From: Prevotella sp.
GTDB lineage: Bacteria > Bacteroidota > Bacteroidia > Bacteroidales > Bacteroidaceae
Length of the DNA stretch: 6,762 nt
NCBI GenBank assembly: GCA_021204565.1
Contig: JAJPZE010000200.1
Coordinates: 1 to 6,762, forward strand
Direction: 5' to 3'
Part shown: piece by piece, positions 1 through 6,558 of the stretch
Numbering within the stretch: position 1 is the stretch's first letter
Layout: the number at the start of each line of letters is the position of its first letter
Notes under the pieces: generated by a model
Databases searched by the model: none
Seen by the model: only the letters and a program-made list of their open reading frames with translations
Told to the model about the DNA's origin: nothing
Translations under genes and position numbers: made by a program

Positions 1-1159
1 GGCAGGCCTTGAACATAGCGTGAGTGAACAAATGAAACATCCCCGCCATATATCCCAACGACGAATGATTATCCGTAACCAAGCCCTCGTGCCCCGGCAG
101 ACATACGCCGATAGCCACCATCATAAAGGCGATTTGCGATATCGTAGAGAATGCCAAGACACGTTTGATATCGCTTTGCGCACAGGCGACAGCCGCGGCG
201 AACAACGCCGTGAACGCCCCTACATACACCACAATCGACATCTGCTCCGGAGCGTACTCTATCCACAAGGGGAACATCCGCGCCAACTGATACACACCCG
301 CAACAACCATCGTCGCCGCATGGATGAGAGCGGAAACGGGCGTCGGACCCTCCATCGCATCGGGCAACCAGATATGCAACGGGAACATTGCCGACTTGCC
401 CGCGCCGCCAATGAACATAAGCACGAGAGCCGTCGGAAGTATCAAGCCCCCCGCCATAACGGCGCGTGATGTCTCGCAAGTTGTGAACACCTGCGCCCCG
501 TCGATATACGTTATGTCCCCCGCAAAGGAGAAGTTGAAGCTCCCCGTATAATACCCGAAGACAAGTATGCCTATAAGGAAGAACATATCCGCAAAGCGCG
601 TAACGATAAACGCTTTCTTCGAAGCGTGCACCGCCGCATGCAACGTATAATAAAACCCGATAAGCAGATACGAGCTCACGCCGACAAGCTCCCAGAACAT
701 ATACATCTGGAAGATGTTCGTCGCCAACACAAGCCCGAGCATCGAGAACGTAAACAGCGAAAGGAACGCGAAGTAGCGCTGAAAGCCCTTCTCCCCGTGC
801 ATATATCCGAACGAATATATGTGAACCATAAACGAAACGGTCGATATGACAATCAACATTACAACCGATATCGGGTCTAAAAGTATGCCGAGGTCGAAAT
901 GCATGTTGCCCAAGGGTAGCCACGTCGTGTTATAAGGCACGATTGTAGCGAACGTCCCGCCAATCCGCTCCGCAGAGAAATATTGTATCGCCGTCGCGTA
1001 ACAAAGCACCGTAACGACACCTATCGCGCAGGTCGCGATAAGCCCCGCCGCCTTGTGAGACCAGCCCCGTTTTCCCCGGAAATAATCTATCAGAGCCACT
1101 ACGACGAATGACGCGAGCGGCAGGAGGAGTATCCAAATAGTGTAACCGTATGTATTCAT
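1..1159 (-). CDS. nuoL: NADH-quinone oxidoreductase subunit L (NuoL), N-terminal 386 residues, cut by window edge
   Basis: This is the distal antiporter-like subunit of the membrane arm of complex I, which pumps protons. The frame opens at ATG 1159 and runs without a stop to base 1, so only the N-terminal two-thirds is present (the family is about 600-650 residues). Hydrophobic segments alternate throughout. Key proton-path residues can be read: Glu157 in MFWELVGVSSYLLIG (E. coli Glu144), Lys255 in GGAGKSA (Lys229), His280 in ALIHAATM (His254), Lys332 in SDIKRVLAFSTISQ, and His376, His380 and Lys384 at the end of the readable part (E. coli His334, His338, Lys342). The start lies 10 nt after the nuoK stop and has a near-perfect Shine-Dalgarno. 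The C-terminal amphipathic lateral helix would lie outside the window. The pattern EGPTPVSALIHAATM favours NuoL over NuoM or NuoN. Confidence 0.97.
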   Translation of the reverse strand, partial: MNTYGYTIWILLLPLASFVVVALIDYFRGKRGWSHKAAGLIATCAIGVVTVLCYATAIQYFSAERIGGTFATIVPYNTTWLPLGNMHFDLGILLDPISVVMLIVISTVSFMVHIYSFGYMHGEKGFQRYFAFLSLFTFSMLGLVLATNIFQMYMFWELVGVSSYLLIGFYYTLHAAVHASKKAFIVTRFADMFFLIGILVFGYYTGSFNFSFAGDITYIDGAQVFTTCETSRAVMAGGLILPTALVLMFIGGAGKSAMFPLHIWLPDAMEGPTPVSALIHAATMVVAGVYQLARMFPLWIEYAPEQMSIVVYVGAFTALFAAAVACAQSDIKRVLAFSTISQIAFMMVAIGVCLPGHEGLVTDNHSSLGYMAGMFHLFTHAMFKAC

Positions 1160-1163
1160 CGCG

Positions 1164-1170
1164 TCCTCCT
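1164..1170 (-). promoter_or_regulatory. Strong Shine-Dalgarno of nuoL
   Basis: On the minus strand the sequence reads TAAGGAGGACGCGATG: the AGGAGGA overlaps the last base of the nuoK stop codon and lies 4 nt before the nuoL ATG at 1159. It fixes the nuoL start. It is the clearest ribosome binding site in the window; most other genes here have weak or no such motif, as is common in Bacteroidota. Confidence 0.8.
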
Positions 1171-1481
1171 TATCCTTTCAAGTTCCTAATCGACTCCGGT
1201 GCATCGCTGTGATAAACACGGTATGCACTGATAATAATTGCAATCGCAACAGCCGACTCCGCCGCGCTCACGCCGATGGAGAACAACGTGAAGAACATCC
1301 CCTCATTGCCCGTCGGGTAGAGCAAACGGTTGACTGCGGCGAACTGAAGGTCGACCGCATTGAGTATCAGCTCTACGGAAATGAGCATCGCGATAAGGTC
1401 CCGGCGGGTGATAAACCCGAAGAAACCAATCATAAACAATAGTGCCGAAAGCACAAAGAAACATTCAACAGGCAGTGTCAT
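1170..1481 (-). CDS. nuoK: NADH-quinone oxidoreductase subunit K (NuoK)
   Basis: NuoK is a small membrane-arm subunit (ND4L family) with three transmembrane helices that carries part of the central proton path. The product has 103 residues, the usual size (about 100). Three hydrophobic segments lie at roughly 4-24, 29-51 and 62-87. The two functional acidic residues are present: Glu37 in SVELILNA (E. coli Glu36) and Glu75 in SAAESAVAIAI (Glu72). Arg26 and Arg27 follow helix 1, as in homologues. The ATG shares ATGA with the nuoJ stop (4-nt overlap), suggesting translational coupling. A GAGGAG motif lies 11 nt upstream, inside nuoJ. The stop TAA merges with the nuoL ribosome binding site. Confidence 0.97.
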   Translation of the reverse strand: MTLPVECFFVLSALLFMIGFFGFITRRDLIAMLISVELILNAVDLQFAAVNRLLYPTGNEGMFFTLFSIGVSAAESAVAIAIIISAYRVYHSDAPESIRNLKG

Positions 1482-2014
1482 AACTCTTTTCTCTCCTCTT
1501 CTTTACGGCTCCGGGCAATCACCAACCCGCCGATTATGCACGCTAACAAGAATATCGAAATAAACTCGAACGGCAGTATATATTGATATTTACCCGCTCC
1601 CATAAGCGCCGTGCCAATGGTTTGCATCTTTATTTCCTTATCCGGGAGCAACTCGCCGCAATACAAGAAGCGGTTCTTAAGCAGGATTGCGACAATTGTA
1701 ACCAATCCGATCAAGCCGACGAGAATACCCATGCCGACGCGCCCCCCGGTAAGTTTCTCTTTCAATCCTTGCAGCGCCCGGCGACCCACAACTTGTATCG
1801 CAAAGACGTAAATCATAGTTATTGCGCCGGCGTAGATGCTCAACTGCACCGCCCCGAGAAACGTATAATCAAGCACGAAGTACATCCCCGCCACGCCGAA
1901 CAACACGAACAGCAGCGCCGTAGCCGACCGCATGATATATTTCGTCGCTACGCAATACAAGGCGGCAAGCACGATAACCGCCGCCAGGATGCCGAACATT
2001 ATAATATTAGCCAT
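1478..2014 (-). CDS. nuoJ: NADH-quinone oxidoreductase subunit J (NuoJ)
   Basis: NuoJ is a membrane-arm subunit (ND6 family) that links the quinone module to the pump modules. The product has 178 residues, within the family's range. Five hydrophobic segments can be seen at about 2-22, 30-49, 53-75, 94-113 and 146-167. The conserved stretch FLGAVQLSIYAGAITMIYVF (residues 52-71) matches the helix-3 segment whose pi-bulge is thought to switch during turnover; Tyr61 lies in it. YILPFEFISIFLLACIIGG (145-163) matches the last helix, followed by a short charged tail, RSRKEEERKEL. The start is 2 nt after the nuoI stop with no clear Shine-Dalgarno, so expression probably depends on nuoI translation. 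The stop overlaps the nuoK start. Confidence 0.96.
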   Translation of the reverse strand: MANIIMFGILAAVIVLAALYCVATKYIMRSATALLFVLFGVAGMYFVLDYTFLGAVQLSIYAGAITMIYVFAIQVVGRRALQGLKEKLTGGRVGMGILVGLIGLVTIVAILLKNRFLYCGELLPDKEIKMQTIGTALMGAGKYQYILPFEFISIFLLACIIGGLVIARSRKEEERKEL

Positions 2015-2016
2015 AA

Positions 2017-2589
2017 CTATCCGATTGTTTTGTTTTCAGTCTTCGCCGCCCCCGGCTTCACTTGGGGCTTTTCCGGAGTCGGGGTTGTATTCGCCGCCGC
2101 ACGGAGTGCGTTCTCCTCGTAACGCTTCATCTCTTCGTCCGTCGGCGGAGTGTTAAGGTGCAGAACAAGCGAGTTGCGGCTGAACACCGAGTTCTCGAAG
2201 TCCTTCACGAAAGCTATCGCGCCGAAGTTGCAGGCGTTGGTGCAAAGCTGACAGAACATACAGTCGCCCAAGTCGTATTGGTAATCGACGAGTATGCGTT
2301 TCTTTTTGCCCTCGTCGGTCGTAACCGGTGCCGTGGTCAGCTTTATCGTCCCGTTAGGGCAACTCTTCTCGCAGAGGGTGCACGCCGTGCATTTGTCTTT
2401 GCCGTTCCCGTCTTTCAACATCACGAGCATCCCGCGATGACGTTCCGAGATGTGTTGCGTCTTGCGGTTCTCCGGATATTGCTCGGTTACTTTCGGCGTG
2501 ATGTACTCGCCCGCGGTAACGTCCATACCGGTCAGCAGCGACTTAATCCCGCGCAAGGCTTCGCCAAAATATGATTTATCTTTACTCAT
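2017..2589 (-). CDS. nuoI: NADH-quinone oxidoreductase subunit I (NuoI), two 4Fe-4S cluster protein
   Basis: NuoI is a peripheral-arm subunit (TYKY/23 kDa family) that carries clusters N6a and N6b and passes electrons towards NuoB. In the 190-residue product the first motif is Cys67, Cys70, Cys73 and Cys77-Pro (CTACTLCEKSCPNGTI). The second is Cys110, Cys113, Cys116 and Cys120 (CMFCQLCTNAC), spaced CxxCxxCxxxC in both. The usual proline after the last cysteine of the second motif is Asn121 here. An amphipathic N-terminal stretch (1-30) precedes the cluster domain. After about residue 150 comes a hydrophilic tail rich in Ala, Thr, Pro, Lys and Glu that looks disordered. The 36-nt spacer before the ATG is AT-rich and lacks a Shine-Dalgarno. 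With nuoEFG absent, NuoI is the likely outermost cluster carrier and docking site for an electron donor; that role is inference. Confidence 0.96.
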   Translation of the reverse strand: MSKDKSYFGEALRGIKSLLTGMDVTAGEYITPKVTEQYPENRKTQHISERHRGMLVMLKDGNGKDKCTACTLCEKSCPNGTIKLTTAPVTTDEGKKKRILVDYQYDLGDCMFCQLCTNACNFGAIAFVKDFENSVFSRNSLVLHLNTPPTDEEMKRYEENALRAAANTTPTPEKPQVKPGAAKTENKTIG

Positions 2590-2625
2590 TATATATATAG
2601 ATAAATTACTCGTTATACGTGCGCG

Positions 2626-3828
2626 TCAGCCTATGACAAGCCGTTGCGCTTCCCTTGCCTTGCGCGCTTTCTTTACCGCCCGCAACATTATGACCGCCGC
2701 CGCAAGAACAACCAGCAATGCCACGACAAGCCCCGCGAACATACGTCCCGTAAGGCCGAACGCCACGCAAACCGTCATAAGGATGATGTTGACAAGCGCA
2801 ACGGGCATAAGGTATTTCCATTCCAAGGCAAGCAACTGGTCGACACGAAGACGCGGGAATGTCCATTTCACCCACATCAACAACCACACGATAAGGAACG
2901 TTTTCACGGCGAACCATACTATACCTGGTATATAATCCATCGCTGTGTCGAAGCCCGCAACCCCTATATGCAACGGCATCCAACCCCCTAAGAACACCGT
3001 CGCCGCTATGCCCGAAACGATGAACAGGTTAAGGAACTCCGCCAAGTAATAGAACCCGAACGCCAAGCCCGAATATTCGACGTGATAACCCGCCGTCAGC
3101 TCCGACTCCGCCTCCGCCAAGTCGAACGGTCCCCGATTGGCTTCCGCATTGCCCGCAACAAGGAATACGACGAACGCGACGACAGCCGGTATGTGCCCTT
3201 GGAACAAGAGCCAGCCGAACGCACCGTCCTGCGCGTCGATTATCCCGCTAATCTGCATCGTGCCCGTCAGTATGCACGCCGCAATAAGACATAAGGCGAG
3301 AGAGATCTCGTATGAAATCATTTGCATTGCTCCGCGCATCGCGCTGACAACCGAATATTTGTTGTTAGATGCCCAGCCCGCAAGGAACACGCCGAGCACG
3401 CCAATGCTCGACACCGCAGAATATAAGAAGATACTGCAATCAAAGTCCAATGCTATCGCGCCGCAGTTCCAAGGCAGGAACGCGAACGCCCCGACCGAGC
3501 CGACAATAACCAATACCGGCGCAAGGCAATACAGCAGTTTATCCGCGCGTTTAACCACGAAGATCTCCTTTATCATCATCTTCAATACGTCGCATATTAC
3601 CTGCAACGTGCCCCAACGTCCGACACGCGTCGGACCTAACCGGCATTGGAAGAAAGCGCATACCTTACGCTCCATGTATATCATAATGATGGCCAGAACC
3701 GCGTATGCAAGCAATATCACAACCCCCACAATCACGCATTCAACCGTCGTCGCCAACCAATCCGGCCACAGCCAAACAATACGCAACAGCTGGTCGAACC
3801 ATCTTGTTATCTCCGTAAAGTCGTACAT
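2626..3828 (-). CDS. nuoH: NADH-quinone oxidoreductase subunit H (NuoH)
   Basis: NuoH is a membrane subunit (ND1 family) that forms the quinone entry channel at the junction of the two arms. The product has 400 residues. Conserved stretches, in order: YMERKVCAFFQCRLGP (51-66) then VGRWG, AGWASNNKYSVVSAMRG (150-166) followed by MISYE, AEANRGPFDLAEAESELTAG (229-247), and FPRLRVDQLLALEWKYLMP (324-342). These acidic and basic cytoplasmic loops are the family's hallmark. E. coli NuoH is about 325 residues; here an additional hydrophobic helix (about 364-382) and a basic tail (MLRAVKKARKAREAQRL) follow the normal last helix. The gene starts 17 nt after nuoCD, with A-rich sequence and no Shine-Dalgarno upstream. 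The next gene, nuoI, follows after 36 nt. Confidence 0.96.
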   Translation of the reverse strand: MYDFTEITRWFDQLLRIVWLWPDWLATTVECVIVGVVILLAYAVLAIIMIYMERKVCAFFQCRLGPTRVGRWGTLQVICDVLKMMIKEIFVVKRADKLLYCLAPVLVIVGSVGAFAFLPWNCGAIALDFDCSIFLYSAVSSIGVLGVFLAGWASNNKYSVVSAMRGAMQMISYEISLALCLIAACILTGTMQISGIIDAQDGAFGWLLFQGHIPAVVAFVVFLVAGNAEANRGPFDLAEAESELTAGYHVEYSGLAFGFYYLAEFLNLFIVSGIAATVFLGGWMPLHIGVAGFDTAMDYIPGIVWFAVKTFLIVWLLMWVKWTFPRLRVDQLLALEWKYLMPVALVNIILMTVCVAFGLTGRMFAGLVVALLVVLAAAVIMLRAVKKARKAREAQRLVIG

Positions 3829-3845
3829 AATAAGTCTTGGTTTTT

Positions 3846-5411
3846 TTACCTGTCTATATCCGGAATAACGTAATCCATCGACGCGCCCGCGGCTATAAGG
3901 TCGGCAATCTTCTCCCCGCGCAACGCCGTGTCAAGCGCCGCTATAAGGGGCAAACCCATAGGGCGGAACTTCAAGCGGTACGGGCTCTTGTCGCCACGCG
4001 AGTCCAAATATACGCCTATTTCCCCGCGCGAACCCTCGCAAGAGAAATACCATTGCCCTTCCGGAACCTTGATTACCGGCTTCTGCTTGATATAGTATTC
4101 GCCTTCGGGGATGTTGTCAATCAGTTGCTCGATAATCCTCACGCTTTGCTTCATCTCGTCCATACGAACGAGGTAACGGTCGTATGCGTCCCCCGCCGTA
4201 TATACGATTTGGTCGAAGTCAATCTTGTCGTACATATCGTAAGGATGGTTCTTGCGCACGTCGTTAGCCCAGCCCGCGCCGCGCCCCGTGCCCCCCGTGC
4301 AGCCGAAAGAGATCACTTCTTCGCGCGTCAGACGGCTGATATTCATAAAGCGGTTGCGGAAGATGACGTTGTTCGTAAACACGTCTTCGTATTCGCTCCA
4401 TTTGGTTTTAAGATACGTGCAGAGCTTCTTCGTATTGGCAACAAAGTTCGGGTCGATGTCGTCCTGTACGCCGCCGATACGGTAATAGTTCTGTATCAGA
4501 CGCCCGCCCGTCGTCTCCTCCATAACGTTAAGGACGTACTCGCGATCCCGCATGCCGTAGAGGAACGCGGTTAATGCGCCAAGGTCTTGCGCGCAACAAC
4601 CGAAGTAAAGCAGGTGCGAGTCGAGACGTTGGAGCTCGTCCATTATCGTGCGGATGTACTTAATACGCTCGCTCACCTCTATCCCCATCGCTTCCTCAAT
4701 CACCCCGACAAGGGCGTGGCGGTTCATCATCGCCGATAAATAATCCATTCTGTCGGTAAAGGCGAGGGTTTGCGGATAGGTATAACTCTCCGAAATCTTC
4801 TCTATTCCCCGGTGTATATATCCCAAATGCGGATATATGGCTTTGATTGTCTCGCCGTCCAAGACGGTCTGCAAGCGGAGCACGCCGTGCGTTGCCGGGT
4901 GTTGCGGTCCGATATTTATCACGTAGTCTTCGTCGGAGAACAGCGGGCGCGTCTTGGCTTTCAGCCGCCCCTTAGAGTCTAAGAAATACTCCGTAGTCAG
5001 GTTCGGCTCGTCGTCATCCTCTAAGGTATATGTGTTCGCCTCGGGGCTCATGTCGTAGTCTTTGCGAAGCGGAAAGCCCTTGAAGTCCTGACGCAGATAA
5101 AGCCGCCGCATATCGGAATGCCCGGCAAACTTTATCCCCAGGAAGTCGTAAACCTCGCGTTCAAGGAAGTCGGCTATACGCCACAAGCCGCATACCGACG
5201 GCAACCAGCACTCGTCCTTATCGGCGATTGCCTTGACCGAGACCCGCTCTTTCGTTTCCGTATTCTCCAATATATAGATACATCCGAGCCCCTCCTCGAC
5301 GAAGTCCTCCCCAACTATAGTTACAAGATAATCAAAGCCGCGCTCCTCTTTGAGCCGCTTCATCTCTTCGGAAAAGTTGTCAAGAGACAATTCAATATTG
5401 TTAAGTTTCAT
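3846..5411 (-). CDS. nuoCD: Fused NADH-quinone oxidoreductase subunits C and D (NuoCD)
   Basis: This one 521-residue chain combines the 30-kDa (NuoC) and 49-kDa (NuoD) subunits of the connecting module. The NuoC part covers about residues 1-120, shorter at its N-terminus than a free NuoC, and holds the signature VYDFLGIKFAGHSDMRRLYL (87-106) then GFPLRKDY (112-119). An acidic linker (about 121-160) leads to the NuoD part, which starts near NIGPQHPATHGVLR (166-179) and ends with the typical PDIDR. Quinone-head residues are in register with Thermus Nqo4: His175 (His38), Tyr224 in TDRMDYLSA (Tyr87) and Asp276 (Asp139). The NiFe-site cysteines of related hydrogenases are not in their places, as expected for complex I. 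The start ATG is 11 nt past the nuoB stop with only a weak AGGGG upstream. The same fusion occurs in Bacteroidota and in E. coli. Confidence 0.97.
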   Translation of the reverse strand: MKLNNIELSLDNFSEEMKRLKEERGFDYLVTIVGEDFVEEGLGCIYILENTETKERVSVKAIADKDECWLPSVCGLWRIADFLEREVYDFLGIKFAGHSDMRRLYLRQDFKGFPLRKDYDMSPEANTYTLEDDDEPNLTTEYFLDSKGRLKAKTRPLFSDEDYVINIGPQHPATHGVLRLQTVLDGETIKAIYPHLGYIHRGIEKISESYTYPQTLAFTDRMDYLSAMMNRHALVGVIEEAMGIEVSERIKYIRTIMDELQRLDSHLLYFGCCAQDLGALTAFLYGMRDREYVLNVMEETTGGRLIQNYYRIGGVQDDIDPNFVANTKKLCTYLKTKWSEYEDVFTNNVIFRNRFMNISRLTREEVISFGCTGGTGRGAGWANDVRKNHPYDMYDKIDFDQIVYTAGDAYDRYLVRMDEMKQSVRIIEQLIDNIPEGEYYIKQKPVIKVPEGQWYFSCEGSRGEIGVYLDSRGDKSPYRLKFRPMGLPLIAALDTALRGEKIADLIAAGASMDYVIPDIDR

Positions 5412-5422
5412 ACCGCCCCTGA

Positions 5423-6109
5423 TTACCTTATTATATTGTCAATCGTCGTCTTTACGCTCTTCATCGCCTTGTCCTTTTGCGCTTTAAACTCGTTTAAGAA
5501 CATCTTCGGTATATCGCGAACGACTATCGGATTCGGCATTGGCTCTTTCTTATTCACCCCGCCGAGATACTTCTCAACCTTTATCTTCCTTTGCAATTGC
5601 ATCATTCCGTAGAGTATCGCTTCGGGGCGCGGCGGGCATCCGGGCACGTATACATCAACCGGGACAATCTCTCCGATACCCCTCACAACGCAGTAACTCG
5701 ACTTAAACGGTCCCCCGGAAATAGCGCAGCCCCCTACGGCAACGACGTACTTCGGCTCCGACATCTCGTCGTATAACCGCTTGAATGCCGGCGCCATCTT
5801 GTGAGTGATGGTCCCTGCACACATTATAAGATCCGCCTGACGGGGCGAGTTGCGCGTTACCTCAAACCCGAAACGCGCGAAGTCGTAGCGCGCGCAACCC
5901 ACAGCCATAAACTCTATTCCGCAACACGATGTGGCGAACGTAAGGCTCCAAAGAGAGTTGCTCCGCCCCCAGTTAATCAGTTGGTCAAGGTTGCCTAAAA
6001 CCACGTTTACGCCCCCGTCGTTCAGCTCTTTAAGCATCGCTTCAAGCGAGGCGTTGTCCTTAAATTCCCCGTAAGGAATGCTCTTTATTGCAGGTTTCTT
6101 TATCTCCAT
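5423..6109 (-). CDS. nuoB: NADH-quinone oxidoreductase subunit B (NuoB), cluster N2 subunit
   Basis: NuoB (PSST/20 kDa family) carries the terminal 4Fe-4S cluster N2, which hands electrons to quinone at the interface with NuoD and NuoH. From ATG 6109 the product has 228 residues. Its four ligands fit the E. coli pattern closely: the tandem Cys62-Cys63 (TSCCGIEFMAVG), Cys128 in VAVGGCAISGG, and Cys158 in VYVPGCPPRPEAI. An open frame extends further upstream to ATGs at 6130 and 6220, but that stretch runs through nuoA in another frame and is not NuoB-like; a GGAG 7 nt before 6109 and the sequence MEIKKPAIK support the shorter start. The gene overlaps the nuoA end by 10 nt, so coupling is likely. 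A lysine-rich tail of about 50 residues (178-228) follows the core fold. Confidence 0.96.
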   Translation of the reverse strand: MEIKKPAIKSIPYGEFKDNASLEAMLKELNDGGVNVVLGNLDQLINWGRSNSLWSLTFATSCCGIEFMAVGCARYDFARFGFEVTRNSPRQADLIMCAGTITHKMAPAFKRLYDEMSEPKYVVAVGGCAISGGPFKSSYCVVRGIGEIVPVDVYVPGCPPRPEAILYGMMQLQRKIKVEKYLGGVNKKEPMPNPIVVRDIPKMFLNEFKAQKDKAMKSVKTTIDNIIR

Positions 6110-6450
6110 TCCAAAGCTCCTTTCCGCCATGCGTATGCCAATCCGAACACAAGAACAACCATAAAGAACCCCACGGTAAACAGCGCTGCGCTGCCGAACT
6201 GCCGCACTACAACCGCCCAAGGATAGAGAAACACCGTCTCGACATCAAACATCAAGAAGAGCAACGCAAACAAGTAATAACCGATATGCACCGGCAACCA
6301 CGAGCTACCCCGCGTAGGCACACCGCTCTCATACGGCTCTCCTTTCACCCGGTTGTACGTGCGCGGACTTAGCAGTATCGTAACCGCCGCACCCGCCACA
6401 ACCAACACCAAGCCCGTGAGAACAACGGTGATGAACAAAGTAAAGTACAT
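6100..6450 (-). CDS. nuoA: NADH-quinone oxidoreductase subunit A (NuoA)
   Basis: NuoA is a membrane subunit (ND3 family) whose long loop between helices 1 and 2 lies near the quinone channel. The product has 116 residues, normal for the family. Three hydrophobic segments lie at about 4-26, 56-79 and 87-108. The loop holds KGEPYESGVPTRG (36-48), and helix 2 holds the conserved acidic pair Asp69 and Glu71 in FLMFDVETVFLYPWA. Position 43 is serine, as in many bacterial members, where mitochondrial ND3 has a cysteine. An in-frame TAA at 6454-6456 lies just before the ATG, so no longer start is possible. No Shine-Dalgarno lies at normal distance; the nearest AGGAGG is 42 nt upstream. It is the first gene of the operon, and its last bases overlap the nuoB start. 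Confidence 0.96.
   Translation of the reverse strand: MYFTLFITVVLTGLVLVVAGAAVTILLSPRTYNRVKGEPYESGVPTRGSSWLPVHIGYYLFALLFLMFDVETVFLYPWAVVVRQFGSAALFTVGFFMVVLVFGLAYAWRKGALEWR
6117..6120 (-). promoter_or_regulatory. Shine-Dalgarno deciding the nuoB start
   Basis: GGAG on the minus strand lies 7 nt before ATG 6109, inside the 3' end of nuoA. It lies downstream of the alternative in-frame ATGs at 6130 and 6220, so it supports the start at 6109, where the NuoB-like sequence begins. Confidence 0.6.
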
Positions 6451-6456
6451 AAATTA

Positions 6457-6468
6457 ATTATCGATAAT
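6457..6468. repeat. 12-bp perfect palindrome just upstream of nuoA
   Basis: ATTATCGATAAT is self-complementary over 12 bp and ends 6 bp before the nuoA start codon. It may be a protein-binding site or a weak mRNA fold near the translation start, or an accident of AT-rich sequence. On the minus strand it lies within a possible five-codon open frame, M-I-I-D-N-stop (6471-6454). Confidence 0.4.
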
Positions 6469-6492
6469 CATTAAGTTGTCGCTCTTTATCTG

Positions 6493-6498
6493 CCTCCT
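6493..6498 (-). promoter_or_regulatory. AGGAGG motif without a start codon at normal distance
   Basis: AGGAGG on the minus strand is a full anti-SD match, but the nuoA ATG is 42 nt downstream and the small ATG at 6471 is 21 nt away. No ATG, GTG or TTG lies 5-12 nt after it. It may act as a ribosome standby site, belong to an undetected leader element, or be chance. Confidence 0.35.
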
Positions 6499-6532
6499 CT
6501 CTGGCGTCGGAGACGTTGACTATGGTTTATAG

Positions 6533-6548
6533 CCACGCTTCAGCGTGG
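6533..6548. repeat. Perfect short hairpin in the nuoA leader
   Basis: CCACGC (6533-6538) and GCGTGG (6543-6548) form a 6-bp GC-rich stem around a 4-nt loop, TTCA on the plus strand and TGAA in the minus-strand transcript. No T-run follows on either strand, so it does not look like an intrinsic terminator. It would begin within a few bases of the predicted transcript start. It could stabilise the mRNA 5' end, or be a copy of a small dispersed palindrome of the REP or IS200/IS605-end kind. Confidence 0.7.
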
Positions 6549-6558
6549 TGACCGCCGG

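Noticed and set aside
69..1136. Minus-strand frames at 69-923 and 930-1136 in another phase
   Set aside because: They overlap the nuoL frame, which is open from 1159 to base 1 and gives a clear NuoL protein with all key residues. The alternative translations are Cys/Arg-rich and unlike any family I know.
1583..2574. Plus-strand open frames of 179 and 170 codons, 1583-2122 and 2062-2574
   Set aside because: They are antisense to nuoJ and nuoI and encode low-complexity basic sequence with no domain and no visible ribosome binding site.
2590..2625. Internal promoter in the nuoH-nuoI gap
   Set aside because: The gap is AT-rich, but there is no TTTG / TAnnTTTG pair, and 36 nt leaves little room. 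It is more likely an unstructured translation start region.
3137..4574. Two plus-strand open frames of about 245 codons, 3137-3868 and 3837-4574
   Set aside because: They lie antisense to nuoH and nuoCD, whose family motifs are unmistakable. The translations are Arg/His/Asn-rich with no recognisable domain. They are by-products of the low stop frequency opposite the codon usage here.
6110..6220. Extended nuoB start at 6220 (37 more residues)
   Set aside because: The added part is read from nuoA in another phase and does not resemble NuoB. A GGAG motif 7 nt before 6109 and the family-like start MEIKK support the shorter protein.
6533..6548. Possible intrinsic terminator
   Set aside because: The stem is followed by no T-run on either strand, and it lies downstream of a good promoter and upstream of nuoA.
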